From JAHJQQ01 sp963737555 (GTDB lineage: Bacteria; Pseudomonadota; Gammaproteobacteria; Thiohalobacterales; Thiohalobacteraceae), in the NCBI GenBank assembly GCA_963737555.1, contig CAVTTB010000008.1, positions 496,001 through 560,000 on the forward strand: 64,000 nucleotides of DNA, read 5' to 3'. The notes under the pieces were generated by a model. It saw nothing but the letters and a program-made list of their open reading frames with translations. It searched no databases and was not told the DNA's origin. Positions 15,801 to 23,474 of this stretch are shown here, one piece after another. The position numbers were made by a program, and so were the translations under genes. Numbering within the stretch: the stretch's first letter is position 1; every line of letters begins with the position of its first letter.

Positions 15801-17873
15801 CTGACCGATGCACGTGCCGAGGCCGAACAGCAGTTGCGCGATGCGGCGGCGGCCTTGGCCACTGCGCAGGCACAGGGCGAGACGCTGCAAAACGAATTGA
15901 CCGCAGCCACCACCCAGCTGGAGCGTCTGCATCAACAGCAAGCCGATGCCGCCTCGAGTCAGGATGAGCAGACGCAACAGCTGACGCAGGTGCGCGATCA
16001 ACTGCTGGCCGCCGAAAATCAGCTGCATGTGGTCGATGCCGCGCGCCGTGAAATCGAGGTGCAGCTGGCGGAAATGACTCAGCTGTCCAGTGCCGCGCAG
16101 GATGAGTTGGAGCGTCTGCAACAGACGCAACAGCAGGCCATCGCTGCGGCCCAAACCAGCGTACGCTCTGATTTTGAGCAGCAGTTGGCCGAGGTGCGCT
16201 CGGAGTTGGACAGTGCGCGCACGGCCTTGGCGCGTGGCATGGAACAACGCGGTAACCTCGAACAGGGTCTGCAAGCGGAACTCGTTGCCGCCAAGGCTGA
16301 ACATGCTGCGGCTCTGCAACAGGCAGAAATTGCACTGAGAGACCGCCAAGAGCAATTGGCTGCTGTTGAGGCCAGTCATCGGGCGTTGAACGATCAGCAC
16401 GCAACGCTGCTTGCCGCCAGCGAGCAGCAACAACAAGCCTGGCAGGCTGAGTTGGAACAGCTGCGTCTGGCAACAACGGCCGACATCGAAGCGACACATG
16501 ACCAGATGCGGCGTCTGAAGGAAGATCTGGCTACGGCGCGCAGACTGACAGCCGGCGACGCTGTGGCCGACGAGTTGCAGCGTTTGCAGCTGCTGCTCGA
16601 TCAGGCTCGTGAAGAGGCTGCGGCGGCGCGCGTCGAGGCCGAGCAGGCGCGCGAGAGCGCGATCATGTCCATGGACGTTGATGAAGTAGCGACGTTGAAG
16701 CGACAATTGACAGAGATTCAGCAGCAGGTGCAGGCGGCTGTGCAATTGCGTGAGAACGCGGAGCAGGCAGTAGCAACGCTGCGCCAGGAACTGCAAGCTC
16801 GCGATACGCAGCCACCGGTGATGGTGGAGTCGCTGATCGCGCCGGTGCTGGCACCGGGTGAAGACGCGCCGCGTCGTAATGGACTGTGGCTGGGTATGGC
16901 TGCGGGTGTGTTATTCGGCGCGCTCGGTGTGGGTGCCGTGTTCTGGTTTGGTAAGTCGGTAGGAGTGGCGCCGCCCTCCGCGCAGCGCGCCCCGACCTCT
17001 CAAGTGGCGGAGGCAGCGCCGGCGAGGACTTCCGCGCCCGTGGCCGCCGTGCCGCCGGTCTCAAAAAAAAACAATCCGGTAGAAGCGCAGCCCCCGGCTG
17101 AGGCGCTAATTGCGGCGCCGCCGCCAGCGACCGTTGTTAGCAAGGGCCGCGAGTTTCGGGATAGCTTAGGTGCTGACGGTCGTGGCCCGGTGATGGTGGA
17201 AATCGGCGCGGCGCGATTTACCATGGGCAGCGGTGCCAGTTCGCCGGATTTCAATGAACGCCCCAAACACGATGTCGATCTACCTCGTTTCGCCATCGGC
17301 AAATATGAAGTCACCTTCGATGAGTTTGATGTTTTCGCGCGCATGACCGGCCGCGCCCTCCCGGATGATGAAGGACGTGGACGCGGTCGTCGTCCCGTGG
17401 TGAATGTGAGCTGGGAAGATGCCACAGCCTATGTGCGCTGGCTGTCCGAGCAGACCGGCAAGCGGTATCGTCTGCCCGCCGAGGCAGAGTGGGAGTATGC
17501 GGCGGGTAACCTCGGTCGCAGTTTGTACTGGTGGGGTAATACCCCGGGTGAGGGGCGTGCAAATTGCTACAACTGTGGCAGCGAGTGGGATGCGAAAAAC
17601 ACCGCGCCAGTCGGTAGCTTCGCGGCCAATCCGCTCGGCCTGTTCGACACCTCCGGCAATGTCATCGAGTGGGTGCAGGACTGTTATCACGCAAATTATG
17701 AATCGGCGCCGACTGATGGCAGTGCCTGGGTCAGCGTGGGTTGTACCCATCGGGTTATTCGTGGCGGTGGCTACAACAGCCCGGCGAGCACGCTGCGCCT
17801 GACCAAGCGCGATCAACAGATCAACAATATGCGCATGGATGATCTCGGATTCCGGGTCGCACGGGATCTGTAA
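12858..17873 (+). CDS. Giant fusion: 2x cyclic-nucleotide-binding-like, rhodanese, coiled coil, TM, FGE-like domain
   Basis: The open frame encodes 1671 residues. Domains in order: a degenerate cNMP-binding-like domain (about 15-115); an acidic linker DDDDDD; a better cNMP domain (about 145-255) with GEGDYFYIIKNGRCMV and GDAFGEDALVSDAKRNATI; a rhodanese domain (about 265-350) with DVRLPGEY and the active loop CDTGRR, C317 being the persulfide cysteine; a Gln/Glu/Ala coiled coil (about 395-1315); one membrane segment (about 1342-1362, GLWLGMAAGVLFGALGVGAV); and a C-terminal formylglycine-generating-enzyme/SUMF1-type domain (about 1443-1671: FTMGSG, VNVSWEDATAYVRWLSEQTG, RLPAEAEWEYA, FDTSGNVIEWVQD, RVIRGGGYN). 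The FGE active cysteines are missing (RGGGYNSPASTLRL), so that domain is probably binding, not catalytic. Positive-inside logic puts the sensor half in the cytoplasm and the FGE-like half in the periplasm. No signal peptide is present. I do not know this architecture as a named family. Confidence 0.85.
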   Translation: MGMSAAQKIVDKKSLQLLVPFNALSPMHFNEVVQKTVVEEVRSGRLVFKDGDRDNQSVYLLEGEISLLAGNEIVGAVTAGSDASRHPIAQQQPRQVSARAKTNVVVARVDSSLLDIMLTWDQSSGYVVSEISDDDDDDWMTRILQSQAFLKLPPSNIQRLLMRVESVPVQAGETIIQQGGEGDYFYIIKNGRCMVTRRPSANAKEVKLAELADGDAFGEDALVSDAKRNATITMMTDGVLMRLAKKDFIELLKEPLLNKLDYVGAAALAAQGAEWVDVRLPGEYENVHIHGSRNIPLSALRLEANGLNGSTKYIVCCDTGRRSASAAFVLSQRGFEVYVLDEGFSSVPTEALVGTAATVASAVTEIESGAAVVAIKPQAVHAVVTELADTAASSEALAELHSDLESLQREKQALESTQTQLAARVTGLQEELERVREASREQVLELEQSLAESRQESSAVRTELKGLKDAHNSQRQADADVHSQVEVLEAELAERRAHEASLEAELNSLRLRAGELDAACAADAQWRTDALAEQAQLQARLDVLQPQAEQAALHLARIEELEIALRDASDEGAQSQSEQTQRVQALESALQAANAALERQREEAGQQHSALQAEHAQALESSQALTQQIQALQAQLVALEEARTEAAARLAAHEQQLAEDRERTSVERQAEQQNLAELLARTERLDQELARATAATADAQSQREAAQQRIDELTTAVEAARAEQEQATTAAAVESERLRSELATTLAAQTLLAAERDDLHNAQTAAIQEQQMRAAELEQVQARVRDLEQDAGAQVTQLEESLGSLRQQIQNIEAERASLQHDQAQLQQERDDLRASLEQAQERVQALGADSGEQIQRFEVALEAAQRELQQLQADRISLTAAQDAVATELAAAQALLDETQAALALAQTATFTLQSERDQAQQLATDLEARLNTAEQTGAQAESSLHATIASLQAELASAKEAQTAQQAQAEQRLSELELSLTDARAEAEQQLRDAAAALATAQAQGETLQNELTAATTQLERLHQQQADAASSQDEQTQQLTQVRDQLLAAENQLHVVDAARREIEVQLAEMTQLSSAAQDELERLQQTQQQAIAAAQTSVRSDFEQQLAEVRSELDSARTALARGMEQRGNLEQGLQAELVAAKAEHAAALQQAEIALRDRQEQLAAVEASHRALNDQHATLLAASEQQQQAWQAELEQLRLATTADIEATHDQMRRLKEDLATARRLTAGDAVADELQRLQLLLDQAREEAAAARVEAEQARESAIMSMDVDEVATLKRQLTEIQQQVQAAVQLRENAEQAVATLRQELQARDTQPPVMVESLIAPVLAPGEDAPRRNGLWLGMAAGVLFGALGVGAVFWFGKSVGVAPPSAQRAPTSQVAEAAPARTSAPVAAVPPVSKKNNPVEAQPPAEALIAAPPPATVVSKGREFRDSLGADGRGPVMVEIGAARFTMGSGASSPDFNERPKHDVDLPRFAIGKYEVTFDEFDVFARMTGRALPDDEGRGRGRRPVVNVSWEDATAYVRWLSEQTGKRYRLPAEAEWEYAAGNLGRSLYWWGNTPGEGRANCYNCGSEWDAKNTAPVGSFAANPLGLFDTSGNVIEWVQDCYHANYESAPTDGSAWVSVGCTHRVIRGGGYNSPASTLRLTKRDQQINNMRMDDLGFRVARDL

Positions 17874-18039
17874 TCGCGTTCGAATTGGGGATAGGGACGA
17901 AAGCGGGTAGAATTTCGCCCGATCCCCAGACCACAAAGTCCGTGCATGCCCCATAGACCTGCCATCGATCTCGTTGTGTTTGATTGGGTGTATTTCGCGG
18001 AGCGTAAATGCGCGCCGCGAGGCTATACCGGCTTGGCCA

Positions 18040-18405
18040 ATGCCTGATACAACATCGCCGCAGCGTCTGTGTCGTCTGCATGATCTGGCTGATCCTGGGT
18101 CGCGGGGATTTACACTGCAGACGGCGGAGGGGTTGAAGGACATCTTCGTGGTACGGCGTGGCGAGGACGTGTATGCCTACATGAATCATTGTCCGCACAC
18201 CGGTAGTCCACTGGATTGGCAGCCGGACCAATTCCTCAACCTCGACCGCACCCTCATTCAATGCGCAACCCATCTGGCACTGTTTCGCATCGCTGATGGT
18301 CGCTGCGTAGCCGGGCCCTGTGCTGGACAAGCACTGACATCTGTCGCCGTGACGCACAAAGATGGCTGGGTGCTTGTGTCCCCCGTTGTTACCTCAATAC
18401 CTTAG
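18040..18405 (+). CDS. Rieske [2Fe-2S] protein
   Basis: The 121-residue soluble protein has both cluster motifs: NHCPHTGSPL (Cys-Pro-His) and IQCATHLALF (Cys-Ala-Thr-His), the spacing of a Rieske ferredoxin of the NirD/dioxygenase-ferredoxin class. I chose the ATG at 18040 because upstream in-frame residues have no domain character; its ribosome binding site is weak. It lies between the giant fusion gene and an exported rhodanese on the same strand and may belong with them in an electron-transfer or sulfur-handling role (inference). Confidence 0.85.
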   Translation: MPDTTSPQRLCRLHDLADPGSRGFTLQTAEGLKDIFVVRRGEDVYAYMNHCPHTGSPLDWQPDQFLNLDRTLIQCATHLALFRIADGRCVAGPCAGQALTSVAVTHKDGWVLVSPVVTSIP

Positions 18406-18458
18406 GCGATGTGTCGCTATAATCATTAGTGTATGTGCGTTTTATCTACGGAGGCTCC

Positions 18459-18893
18459 ATGGGTGCAACGCGCCTGATTCAGGGTATCTGTCTGTGTCTA
18501 TGCAGCGTGCTGCCACTGCCGTCCCAGGCCGGCAAGATCGCTGTGCCAGAGGCCATCGAGGGCGTGACTTCGGTCGACGCGGAGGCGCTGATTGAACTCG
18601 CCCAACATCATCCCAATCTGTCTATTGTAGATGCGCGGCAACGTGGCGATCGGCAGCAAGGCTACATCCAGGATTCGGTGAGCCTGCCGGATGTCGAAAC
18701 CAACTGTGCCAGTCTCAAGGCCCAGTTGCCTGCGGCAGATGCGCCGGTCGTGTTCTATTGCAACGGGGTGAAGTGCGGCCGTAGCGTCATCGCGTTGCAA
18801 ATTGCCAAAGGCTGTGGCTATACGCGACTGTATTGGTTCCGTGGCGGTTTCGAGGAGTGGAAGCAGAAGGGATATCCCTTCTTGCAGATGTGA
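18459..18893 (+). CDS. Exported rhodanese-domain protein
   Basis: The 144-residue protein has a signal peptide (MGATRLIQGICLCLCSVLPL, cleavage near SQA-GK) and one rhodanese domain with DARQRGDRQQGYI and the active loop YCNGVKCGRS. It should act in the periplasm on sulfur compounds or as a persulfide carrier. The ATG at 18459 has a GGAGG site. A TATAAT at 18418-18423 may be its -10, without a good -35. The next gene starts 2 bases after its stop, so they are cotranscribed. Confidence 0.87.
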   Translation: MGATRLIQGICLCLCSVLPLPSQAGKIAVPEAIEGVTSVDAEALIELAQHHPNLSIVDARQRGDRQQGYIQDSVSLPDVETNCASLKAQLPAADAPVVFYCNGVKCGRSVIALQIAKGCGYTRLYWFRGGFEEWKQKGYPFLQM

Positions 18894-18895
18894 GC

Positions 18896-20518
18896 ATGGC
18901 GATTCTGCGGCAACCGGTATCTCTGCGCGCGCTGACCGGCATGGTCGTGTTGGTCATGGGCATGCTGGGCATGTCGCTCGCCCTCGTGACCGGTGAGATT
19001 TATCACCGCCTGACCCTGGAAAACCAACGTCTTGGCTTGTCCAACCTGGTTGGATTGGCAACCACCGAGATCTTGACGGAATTGGAGGAGAAGGCGCGTG
19101 CACTGGGGTTGAGTGTACAGACCGGCCCAGGTTTCGATCACGCCTTGGCGGCGCACGACTACACGGCCATCGAACGGCTGTTGAATGACCAGTTCCATCA
19201 ATACTTCGTCACCGCCGGTGAAATCCGGCTGATTCAGTTGCGTCTGTTCAATGCGGACTTCAAATTGCTGGCCGCCGCCAGCGAAGGCACGCGCGCCTTC
19301 CCCGCGGGTCAGGCCGCTTGCCCCGGTTTGTTGGAACGCGCCGCGGCGCGGCAGGGTCCGGAACGCTTGCAGTTGATCTCGGCGTTGTGCGACGAAACTA
19401 CGCCGCTCTACAGCCTCATCGTGCCGATCGGTGGTTTGTGGGTGCGCGGTTATGTCGAGGTGATCGCCGATCCGTCTTACAGCCTGGAAAGCCTGGAACA
19501 TGCTTTAGGCATGCCGTTGCGCTTGCATACTGTTTCCGGCACCAAGCTGTATCAATCCGCAAGTTGGCCGGACCAGGACAGCATGGATGCGGTGCTGGCC
19601 GTCGAATATCCGGTGCAGGGTGATGCAGGTGTCGTGATGCGTGCCACGTTACTCAGCGATGTGGCGGCGTTACAGGCAAAGCTCGATGAGACGCTGCACG
19701 CTATTTTGCTGGTCGCTACCGTGGTGACGTTGTTGGTGGCCGGCGCGGTATTTTGGGTGCTGCGGCGTACTGCGCTGGAGCCGATAGCGCAGCTGTTGCG
19801 GCAACTGGACAGCTATCGGCAAGAGGGTGGCGGTGGCGCGATCAAGCTGGGGAATTCCAGAATTCCGGCGGTCAAGGAGTTGCATGCGCTGCAAGATCTC
19901 TATCGGACCTTGGATCATCTGGCGTATACCGACCCTCTGACACTGTTGCCGAACCGTGTGCAGTTCAGAGAGTGTCTGGAACGGAATACCGTGAACGACC
20001 GGCGCCAACAGGCGGGCTTCGCGCTGTTGATGATGGATCTCGACGGCTTCAAGAAAATCAATGATCGCTTTGGTCACCAGGCGGGCGATGAACTGTTGCA
20101 TCAGGTGGCGCGGCGTTTGGCCGGCGTGATGCGTCACGGCGATGTGATCAGTCTGTTGGGTGAGGTATCCGGTATGCCCGCGCAGGACGACCTGGTGGCG
20201 CGGCTGGGTGGCGACGAGTTCGGTATTCTGCTGCCCGCGCTGACTCGGCAGAGCGATGTCATGGCGGTCGTGGATAAACTGCTGCGGGCATTGCGCGAAC
20301 CGTTCCAAATCGGTGAGCAGGACTGTAGCGTGGGTCTGAGCATTGGCGCAGCCTTTTATCCCACCGATGCGTCCGATCTGGAGACCCTGATCGGCTTGGC
20401 CGATGCCGCCATGTATACGGCTAAACGCAGCGGTCTCGGCTGCGTGTTCGCAGGCAGTGCCGAGGTCTCTGTGGTGGCGACCGCAAGCCCGCCGCCGACA
20501 CTGGCGCAAAAATCCTAG
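18896..20518 (+). CDS. Membrane GGDEF diguanylate cyclase
   Basis: The 540-residue protein has a membrane segment at about 12-32, a periplasmic sensor region of about 230 residues, a second membrane segment (about 267-288, ILLVATVVTLLVAGAVFWVL), a short linker and a GGDEF domain (NRVQFRECL, LMMDLDGFKKINDRFGHQAG, GGDEF at 438-442). It should make cyclic di-GMP. An insert of about 16 residues (SLLGEVSGMPAQDD) lies directly before ARLGGDEF, so the usual RxxD inhibitory site is displaced. The upstream ATG of the longer frame would overlap the rhodanese gene; the ATG at 18896 fits better. The stop codon TAG is part of a repeat element. Confidence 0.9.
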   Translation: MAILRQPVSLRALTGMVVLVMGMLGMSLALVTGEIYHRLTLENQRLGLSNLVGLATTEILTELEEKARALGLSVQTGPGFDHALAAHDYTAIERLLNDQFHQYFVTAGEIRLIQLRLFNADFKLLAAASEGTRAFPAGQAACPGLLERAAARQGPERLQLISALCDETTPLYSLIVPIGGLWVRGYVEVIADPSYSLESLEHALGMPLRLHTVSGTKLYQSASWPDQDSMDAVLAVEYPVQGDAGVVMRATLLSDVAALQAKLDETLHAILLVATVVTLLVAGAVFWVLRRTALEPIAQLLRQLDSYRQEGGGGAIKLGNSRIPAVKELHALQDLYRTLDHLAYTDPLTLLPNRVQFRECLERNTVNDRRQQAGFALLMMDLDGFKKINDRFGHQAGDELLHQVARRLAGVMRHGDVISLLGEVSGMPAQDDLVARLGGDEFGILLPALTRQSDVMAVVDKLLRALREPFQIGEQDCSVGLSIGAAFYPTDASDLETLIGLADAAMYTAKRSGLGCVFAGSAEVSVVATASPPPTLAQKS

Positions 20519-20664
20519 CAGGCTGTTGAAAAACGCGCTGAGCGGCGTATCACTGCGTTGGAAACGAACTCAAAAATGCTCATTTACTCCGTGTAAACTC
20601 CGCTTTTTCGTTCGTTTCCGCCTTGCGCTGCATCCGCTGATCGCGTTTTTCGACAGCCTGCTAG
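20515..20664. repeat. 150-base palindromic MITE-like element with CTAG ends
   Basis: The left end TAGCAGGCTGTTGAAAAACG (20516-20535) and the right end (20642-20663) are inverted copies with one mismatch. CTAG stands at both outer borders. Inner arms GGAAACGAAC and GTTCGTTTCC continue the palindrome. There is no room for a transposase, so it would be a non-autonomous element. It supplies the stop codon of the GGDEF gene and separates it from the ABC transporter genes. Confidence 0.75.
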
Positions 20665-20710
20665 TCCATGTAGAGTTGTGTTCCGACGCGTGCGCCAGCA
20701 TGCTGTGGAC

Positions 20711-21445
20711 ATGCCTGCTATCGAAGTCCGCAATCTCAATAAACAGTACGACAGCATCGCCGCTGTCTCTGATCTCAGTTTCGCTGTGCCAGCGGGTTCG
20801 GTGTGCGGCTTGTTGGGAGGGAATGGCGCCGGCAAGACCACCACCTTATCGCTGCTGCTGGGTTTGCTGACGCCGTCATCCGGTGACATCCGCATTCTCG
20901 GCGAAGATATGCTCGCACATCGCTACCGGGTGCTCGGGCGGATGAATTTTTCCTCACCGTATGTCGATCTCCCGCAACGTCTGACCGTGGCCGAGAATTT
21001 GTCTGTGTATGCGCATCTGTATGGTGTGCGCGGCGTGCGCGCACGTATTGCAGAGTTGGCCGAGGCCCTGCATATCACGGCCTATTTGCGCCGGGCCTAC
21101 GGCACTTTGTCGGCCGGACAGCGCACCCGTGTGGCGCTGGCCAAGGCCTTGCTGAACGCGCCCGAGGTCTTGTTGCTGGACGAGCCGACAGCCTCGCTGG
21201 ATCCGGACAGTGCCGACCGGATTCGCAGTTATCTATTGGAATATCAGCGTGAGAGCGGCGCCACCATCCTGCTGGCCTCGCACAACATGCCGGAGGTCGA
21301 GCGGATTTGCGACGATGTTCTGATGTTGCGTCAGGGGCGCTTGGTCGATCGCGGTACCCCTGCAGCATTATTGGAGCGCTATGGTCGCGCTACCCTGGAA
21401 GCGGTGTTTCTGGATATTGCGCGCTACTCGGAGGGTGTGGAGTGA
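20711..21445 (+). CDS. ABC transporter ATP-binding protein
   Basis: The 244-residue ATPase has Walker A GGNGAGKTTT, signature LSAGQRTR, Walker B VLLLDEPTASLDPD and the switch His in LLASHNMPE. The signature and domain order place it with ABC-2 type exporter subunits (drug, lipid or polysaccharide export). The ATG at 20711 follows the repeat element closely with a poor ribosome binding site, so the element may have replaced the native leader. The permease gene starts 10 bases after its stop. Confidence 0.92.
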   Translation: MPAIEVRNLNKQYDSIAAVSDLSFAVPAGSVCGLLGGNGAGKTTTLSLLLGLLTPSSGDIRILGEDMLAHRYRVLGRMNFSSPYVDLPQRLTVAENLSVYAHLYGVRGVRARIAELAEALHITAYLRRAYGTLSAGQRTRVALAKALLNAPEVLLLDEPTASLDPDSADRIRSYLLEYQRESGATILLASHNMPEVERICDDVLMLRQGRLVDRGTPAALLERYGRATLEAVFLDIARYSEGVE

Positions 21446-21455
21446 AGGGCGGTTG

Positions 21456-22268
21456 ATGACGAGCGCTGAAAATTATTTCTCATTACGCCGGGTCGGCGCC
21501 ATGGTGCTGCGCTACGTCTATCTGTTGCGACACTCCGGCCCGCGCGTTCTGGAGTTGTTCTATTGGCCGGCCGTGCAGATGGTGCTGTGGGGTTTTATCA
21601 CTCAATTCTTTGTCACCAACAGCAGTTGGCTGGCGCAGGCTTCAGGCGTATTGCTGGCTGCTGTACTGTTATGGGATGTGTTGTTCCGCAGTCAGCTCGG
21701 CGTGTCTTTGGGTTTTTTCGAAGAGATGTATTCACGCAATCTTGGGCATTTGTTCGTCAGCCCCTTGCGCCCCTACGAACTGATCTGCGCGCTCCTGGTG
21801 ATCAGTTTCCTGCGTACGCTCATCGGTGTGGGAGCGGCGGCATTGTTGGCTATCCAGTTCTATGATTTTTCGATCTTCAGTCTCGGTCTGTCGCTGCTGG
21901 GGTTTTTCGCCAACCTGCTGGTCATGGGATGGGCCATCGGTTTAATGGTCGCGGCGTTGGTGTTGCGTTATGGGTTGGGCGCAGAAAGCCTGGCCTGGGT
22001 GGCGATCTTCGCCTTGGCGCCGGTCAGTGGCATCTACTATCCCATCGCGGTGTTGCCGACGTGGTTGCAGCCGATTGCCTGGGCCTTGCCATCGAGTCAT
22101 GTCTTTGAGGGCATGCGCGCGGTACTGGTCGAGCAGCGTGTATTGAACGAGCATTTACTGGCGGCGATCGGGCTGAACCTGATTTATATTGCGGCCGGCA
22201 GCGCGTTGTTTCTGTATGCCTTCAAAGTGGCGCGCCGGCACGGCACCTTGCTGCATATCGGTGAGTAG
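21456..22268 (+). CDS. ABC-2 type transporter permease
   Basis: The 270-residue protein has about six membrane segments (WPAVQMVLWGFITQFF, LLAAVLLWDVLFR, LLVISFLRTLIGVGAAALL, FFANLLVMGWAIGLMVAAL, WVAIFALAPVSGIYYPI, GLNLIYIAAGSALFLYA). SGIYYPIAVLP is typical of ABC-2 permeases. It pairs with the ATPase encoded just upstream. The substrate cannot be told from sequence. A hairpin terminator follows. Confidence 0.9.
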   Translation: MTSAENYFSLRRVGAMVLRYVYLLRHSGPRVLELFYWPAVQMVLWGFITQFFVTNSSWLAQASGVLLAAVLLWDVLFRSQLGVSLGFFEEMYSRNLGHLFVSPLRPYELICALLVISFLRTLIGVGAAALLAIQFYDFSIFSLGLSLLGFFANLLVMGWAIGLMVAALVLRYGLGAESLAWVAIFALAPVSGIYYPIAVLPTWLQPIAWALPSSHVFEGMRAVLVEQRVLNEHLLAAIGLNLIYIAAGSALFLYAFKVARRHGTLLHIGE

Positions 22269-22270
22269 CC

Positions 22271-22307
22271 AAAACGAAAACGCCTGCCACGAGAGCCGGG
22301 CAGGCGT
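22271..22307. terminator. Bidirectional hairpin terminator
   Basis: ACGCCTGCC (22280-22288) pairs with GGCAGGCGT (22299-22307). On the minus strand the stem is followed by TTTTCGTTTT. It separates the plus-strand permease from the minus-strand small gene, which ends at 22339. Confidence 0.65.
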
Positions 22308-22338
22308 TGATCGGAACTGCTGATGCCAGTGTGTCAGT

Positions 22339-22558
22339 TCAATCAGAGATCCCATCCAGGAAGCGACCGATATCGACATCACGCAGTGGATGGAGGAAAT
22401 GTTCCTGCATCTGTTGTTGGGTTGAGTTGCAGCGTTTGCAGTTGCAGCGCCGGAACCGCTGTCGGGCGATCAGCTTGCGGATTTCCGTAAGCGTAAGGTG
22501 TGGCACTCTCGTCGGGGTCATACATCCCGTATGTGACCATATCGTAGACCTTCATCAT
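22339..22558 (-). pseudogene. Small Cys-rich protein gene with a frameshift
   Basis: A strong GGGAGGTG site precedes an ATG at 22558 that opens MMKVYDMVTYGMYDPDESAT. From about 22505 the coding character passes to another frame that continues LTLTEIRKLIARQRFRRC, NCKRCNSTQQQMQEHF and ends DVDIGRFLDGISD just before the terminator at 22307. The joined protein would have about 72 residues with a CNCKRC metal-binding-like motif. A one-base indel or a real shift are both possible. Read in the first frame alone it gives 59 residues with a low-complexity end. Confidence 0.5.
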
Positions 22559-22810
22559 GGCACACCTCCCATTGCGGCAAACGCCGTGTTCGCCTCTCAC
22601 CCTAAAGTAGCGGCGCCATGTTTACAAGATTGAGTCGCATGGCATGATTTTCAAGTAGCTTCGAGCATATACGGCCAATACAGCAGCTTGGCGACATCTG
22701 GTGAAGTGGACGATAGACGCGGGCGGTTGCCACAGCCTGTACGGCTTCGCGGGCCTGGTTCAATGGAAGAGGCCGGATCCCACCGGGTGCGGGATCCGGT
22801 CCCAAGTACA

Positions 22811-23323
22811 CTACGGAAAAGCAGGAATAGTCGGTTCGATGCCGTGATCGCTGGCCTCGGGGTGATGCCGATGAATCATATCGCTGATCCGACGGACTTC
22901 ACCGAGCGGCACATCGACCATCAACAGCACTTGGCCGCGTTCGACCGCCGGCATGAATTTCGCCAGACGGCTGTTCGGCACATCGGTTCCGATCATGCCC
23001 GAGGCCCAAGCGCCGACGCCGGCGCCGGCCAATGCCAGCGCGAGCGCAGTACCGCCGCCGATTTCTATGCCGCCGGGTTGGAACAGCAACATGATGAGAC
23101 CCACCACAATGCCGGTGGCGCCGCCCATGACCAGTCCCATCTCGATGCCGTGCAGAAAATCACTACGTTGGAGCAGATTGGCGGCGGGTAGACCGTCCAT
23201 GGGGGTGCCGCTTCGCGCGAGCACATGGATATGCCGCTCTTCGATGCGTGCCAGCAGCAGTTCATCCAGGGTCTGCCGGGCACGTCCAGTATCAGGTAGC
23301 AGGAAATACAGTCTTCTTCTCAT
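22811..23323 (-). CDS. DUF1269-like membrane protein with glycine-zipper segment
   Basis: The 170-residue protein begins MRRRLYFLLPDTGRARQTLD, has a soluble alpha/beta start and then two adjacent hydrophobic Gly-rich segments (MGLVMGGATGIVVGLIMLLF and GGTALALALAGAGVGAWASG), and ends with a soluble part (RGQVLLMVDVPLGEVRRISD). AAGGAG precedes the ATG at 23323, which is preferred to the ATG 14 codons upstream. This matches the DUF1269 pattern of stress-related envelope proteins. Function is unknown. Confidence 0.75.
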   Translation of the reverse strand: MRRRLYFLLPDTGRARQTLDELLLARIEERHIHVLARSGTPMDGLPAANLLQRSDFLHGIEMGLVMGGATGIVVGLIMLLFQPGGIEIGGGTALALALAGAGVGAWASGMIGTDVPNSRLAKFMPAVERGQVLLMVDVPLGEVRRISDMIHRHHPEASDHGIEPTIPAFP

Positions 23324-23474
23324 GGGGTGCTCCTTTGCAGTGGGACGGGCCACGTGAGGACGCACAGGAACCCACGGGGACGGAGGCTACACTGAGAGTA
23401 TAGAAGAGGGATTTGCCCCAGGCCGGATAAACCACGGTGGCCTTAGAGTATTAGCCCGTGTCGACGTGCTGTAG

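Noticed and set aside
15714..16796. A 360-codon minus-strand open frame inside the giant gene
   Set aside because: Leu/Gln/Arg-rich shadow of coiled-coil codons; no start signal.
12868..17873. Coiled-coil repeats considered as tandem DNA repeats or a CRISPR-like array
   Set aside because: The repetition is in amino-acid class (Gln, Glu, Ala), not in DNA; no regular unit or spacers.
17155..17873. Active sulfatase-maturing formylglycine-generating enzyme
   Set aside because: The fold motifs are there, but the catalytic cysteines are missing and no sulfatase gene is nearby.
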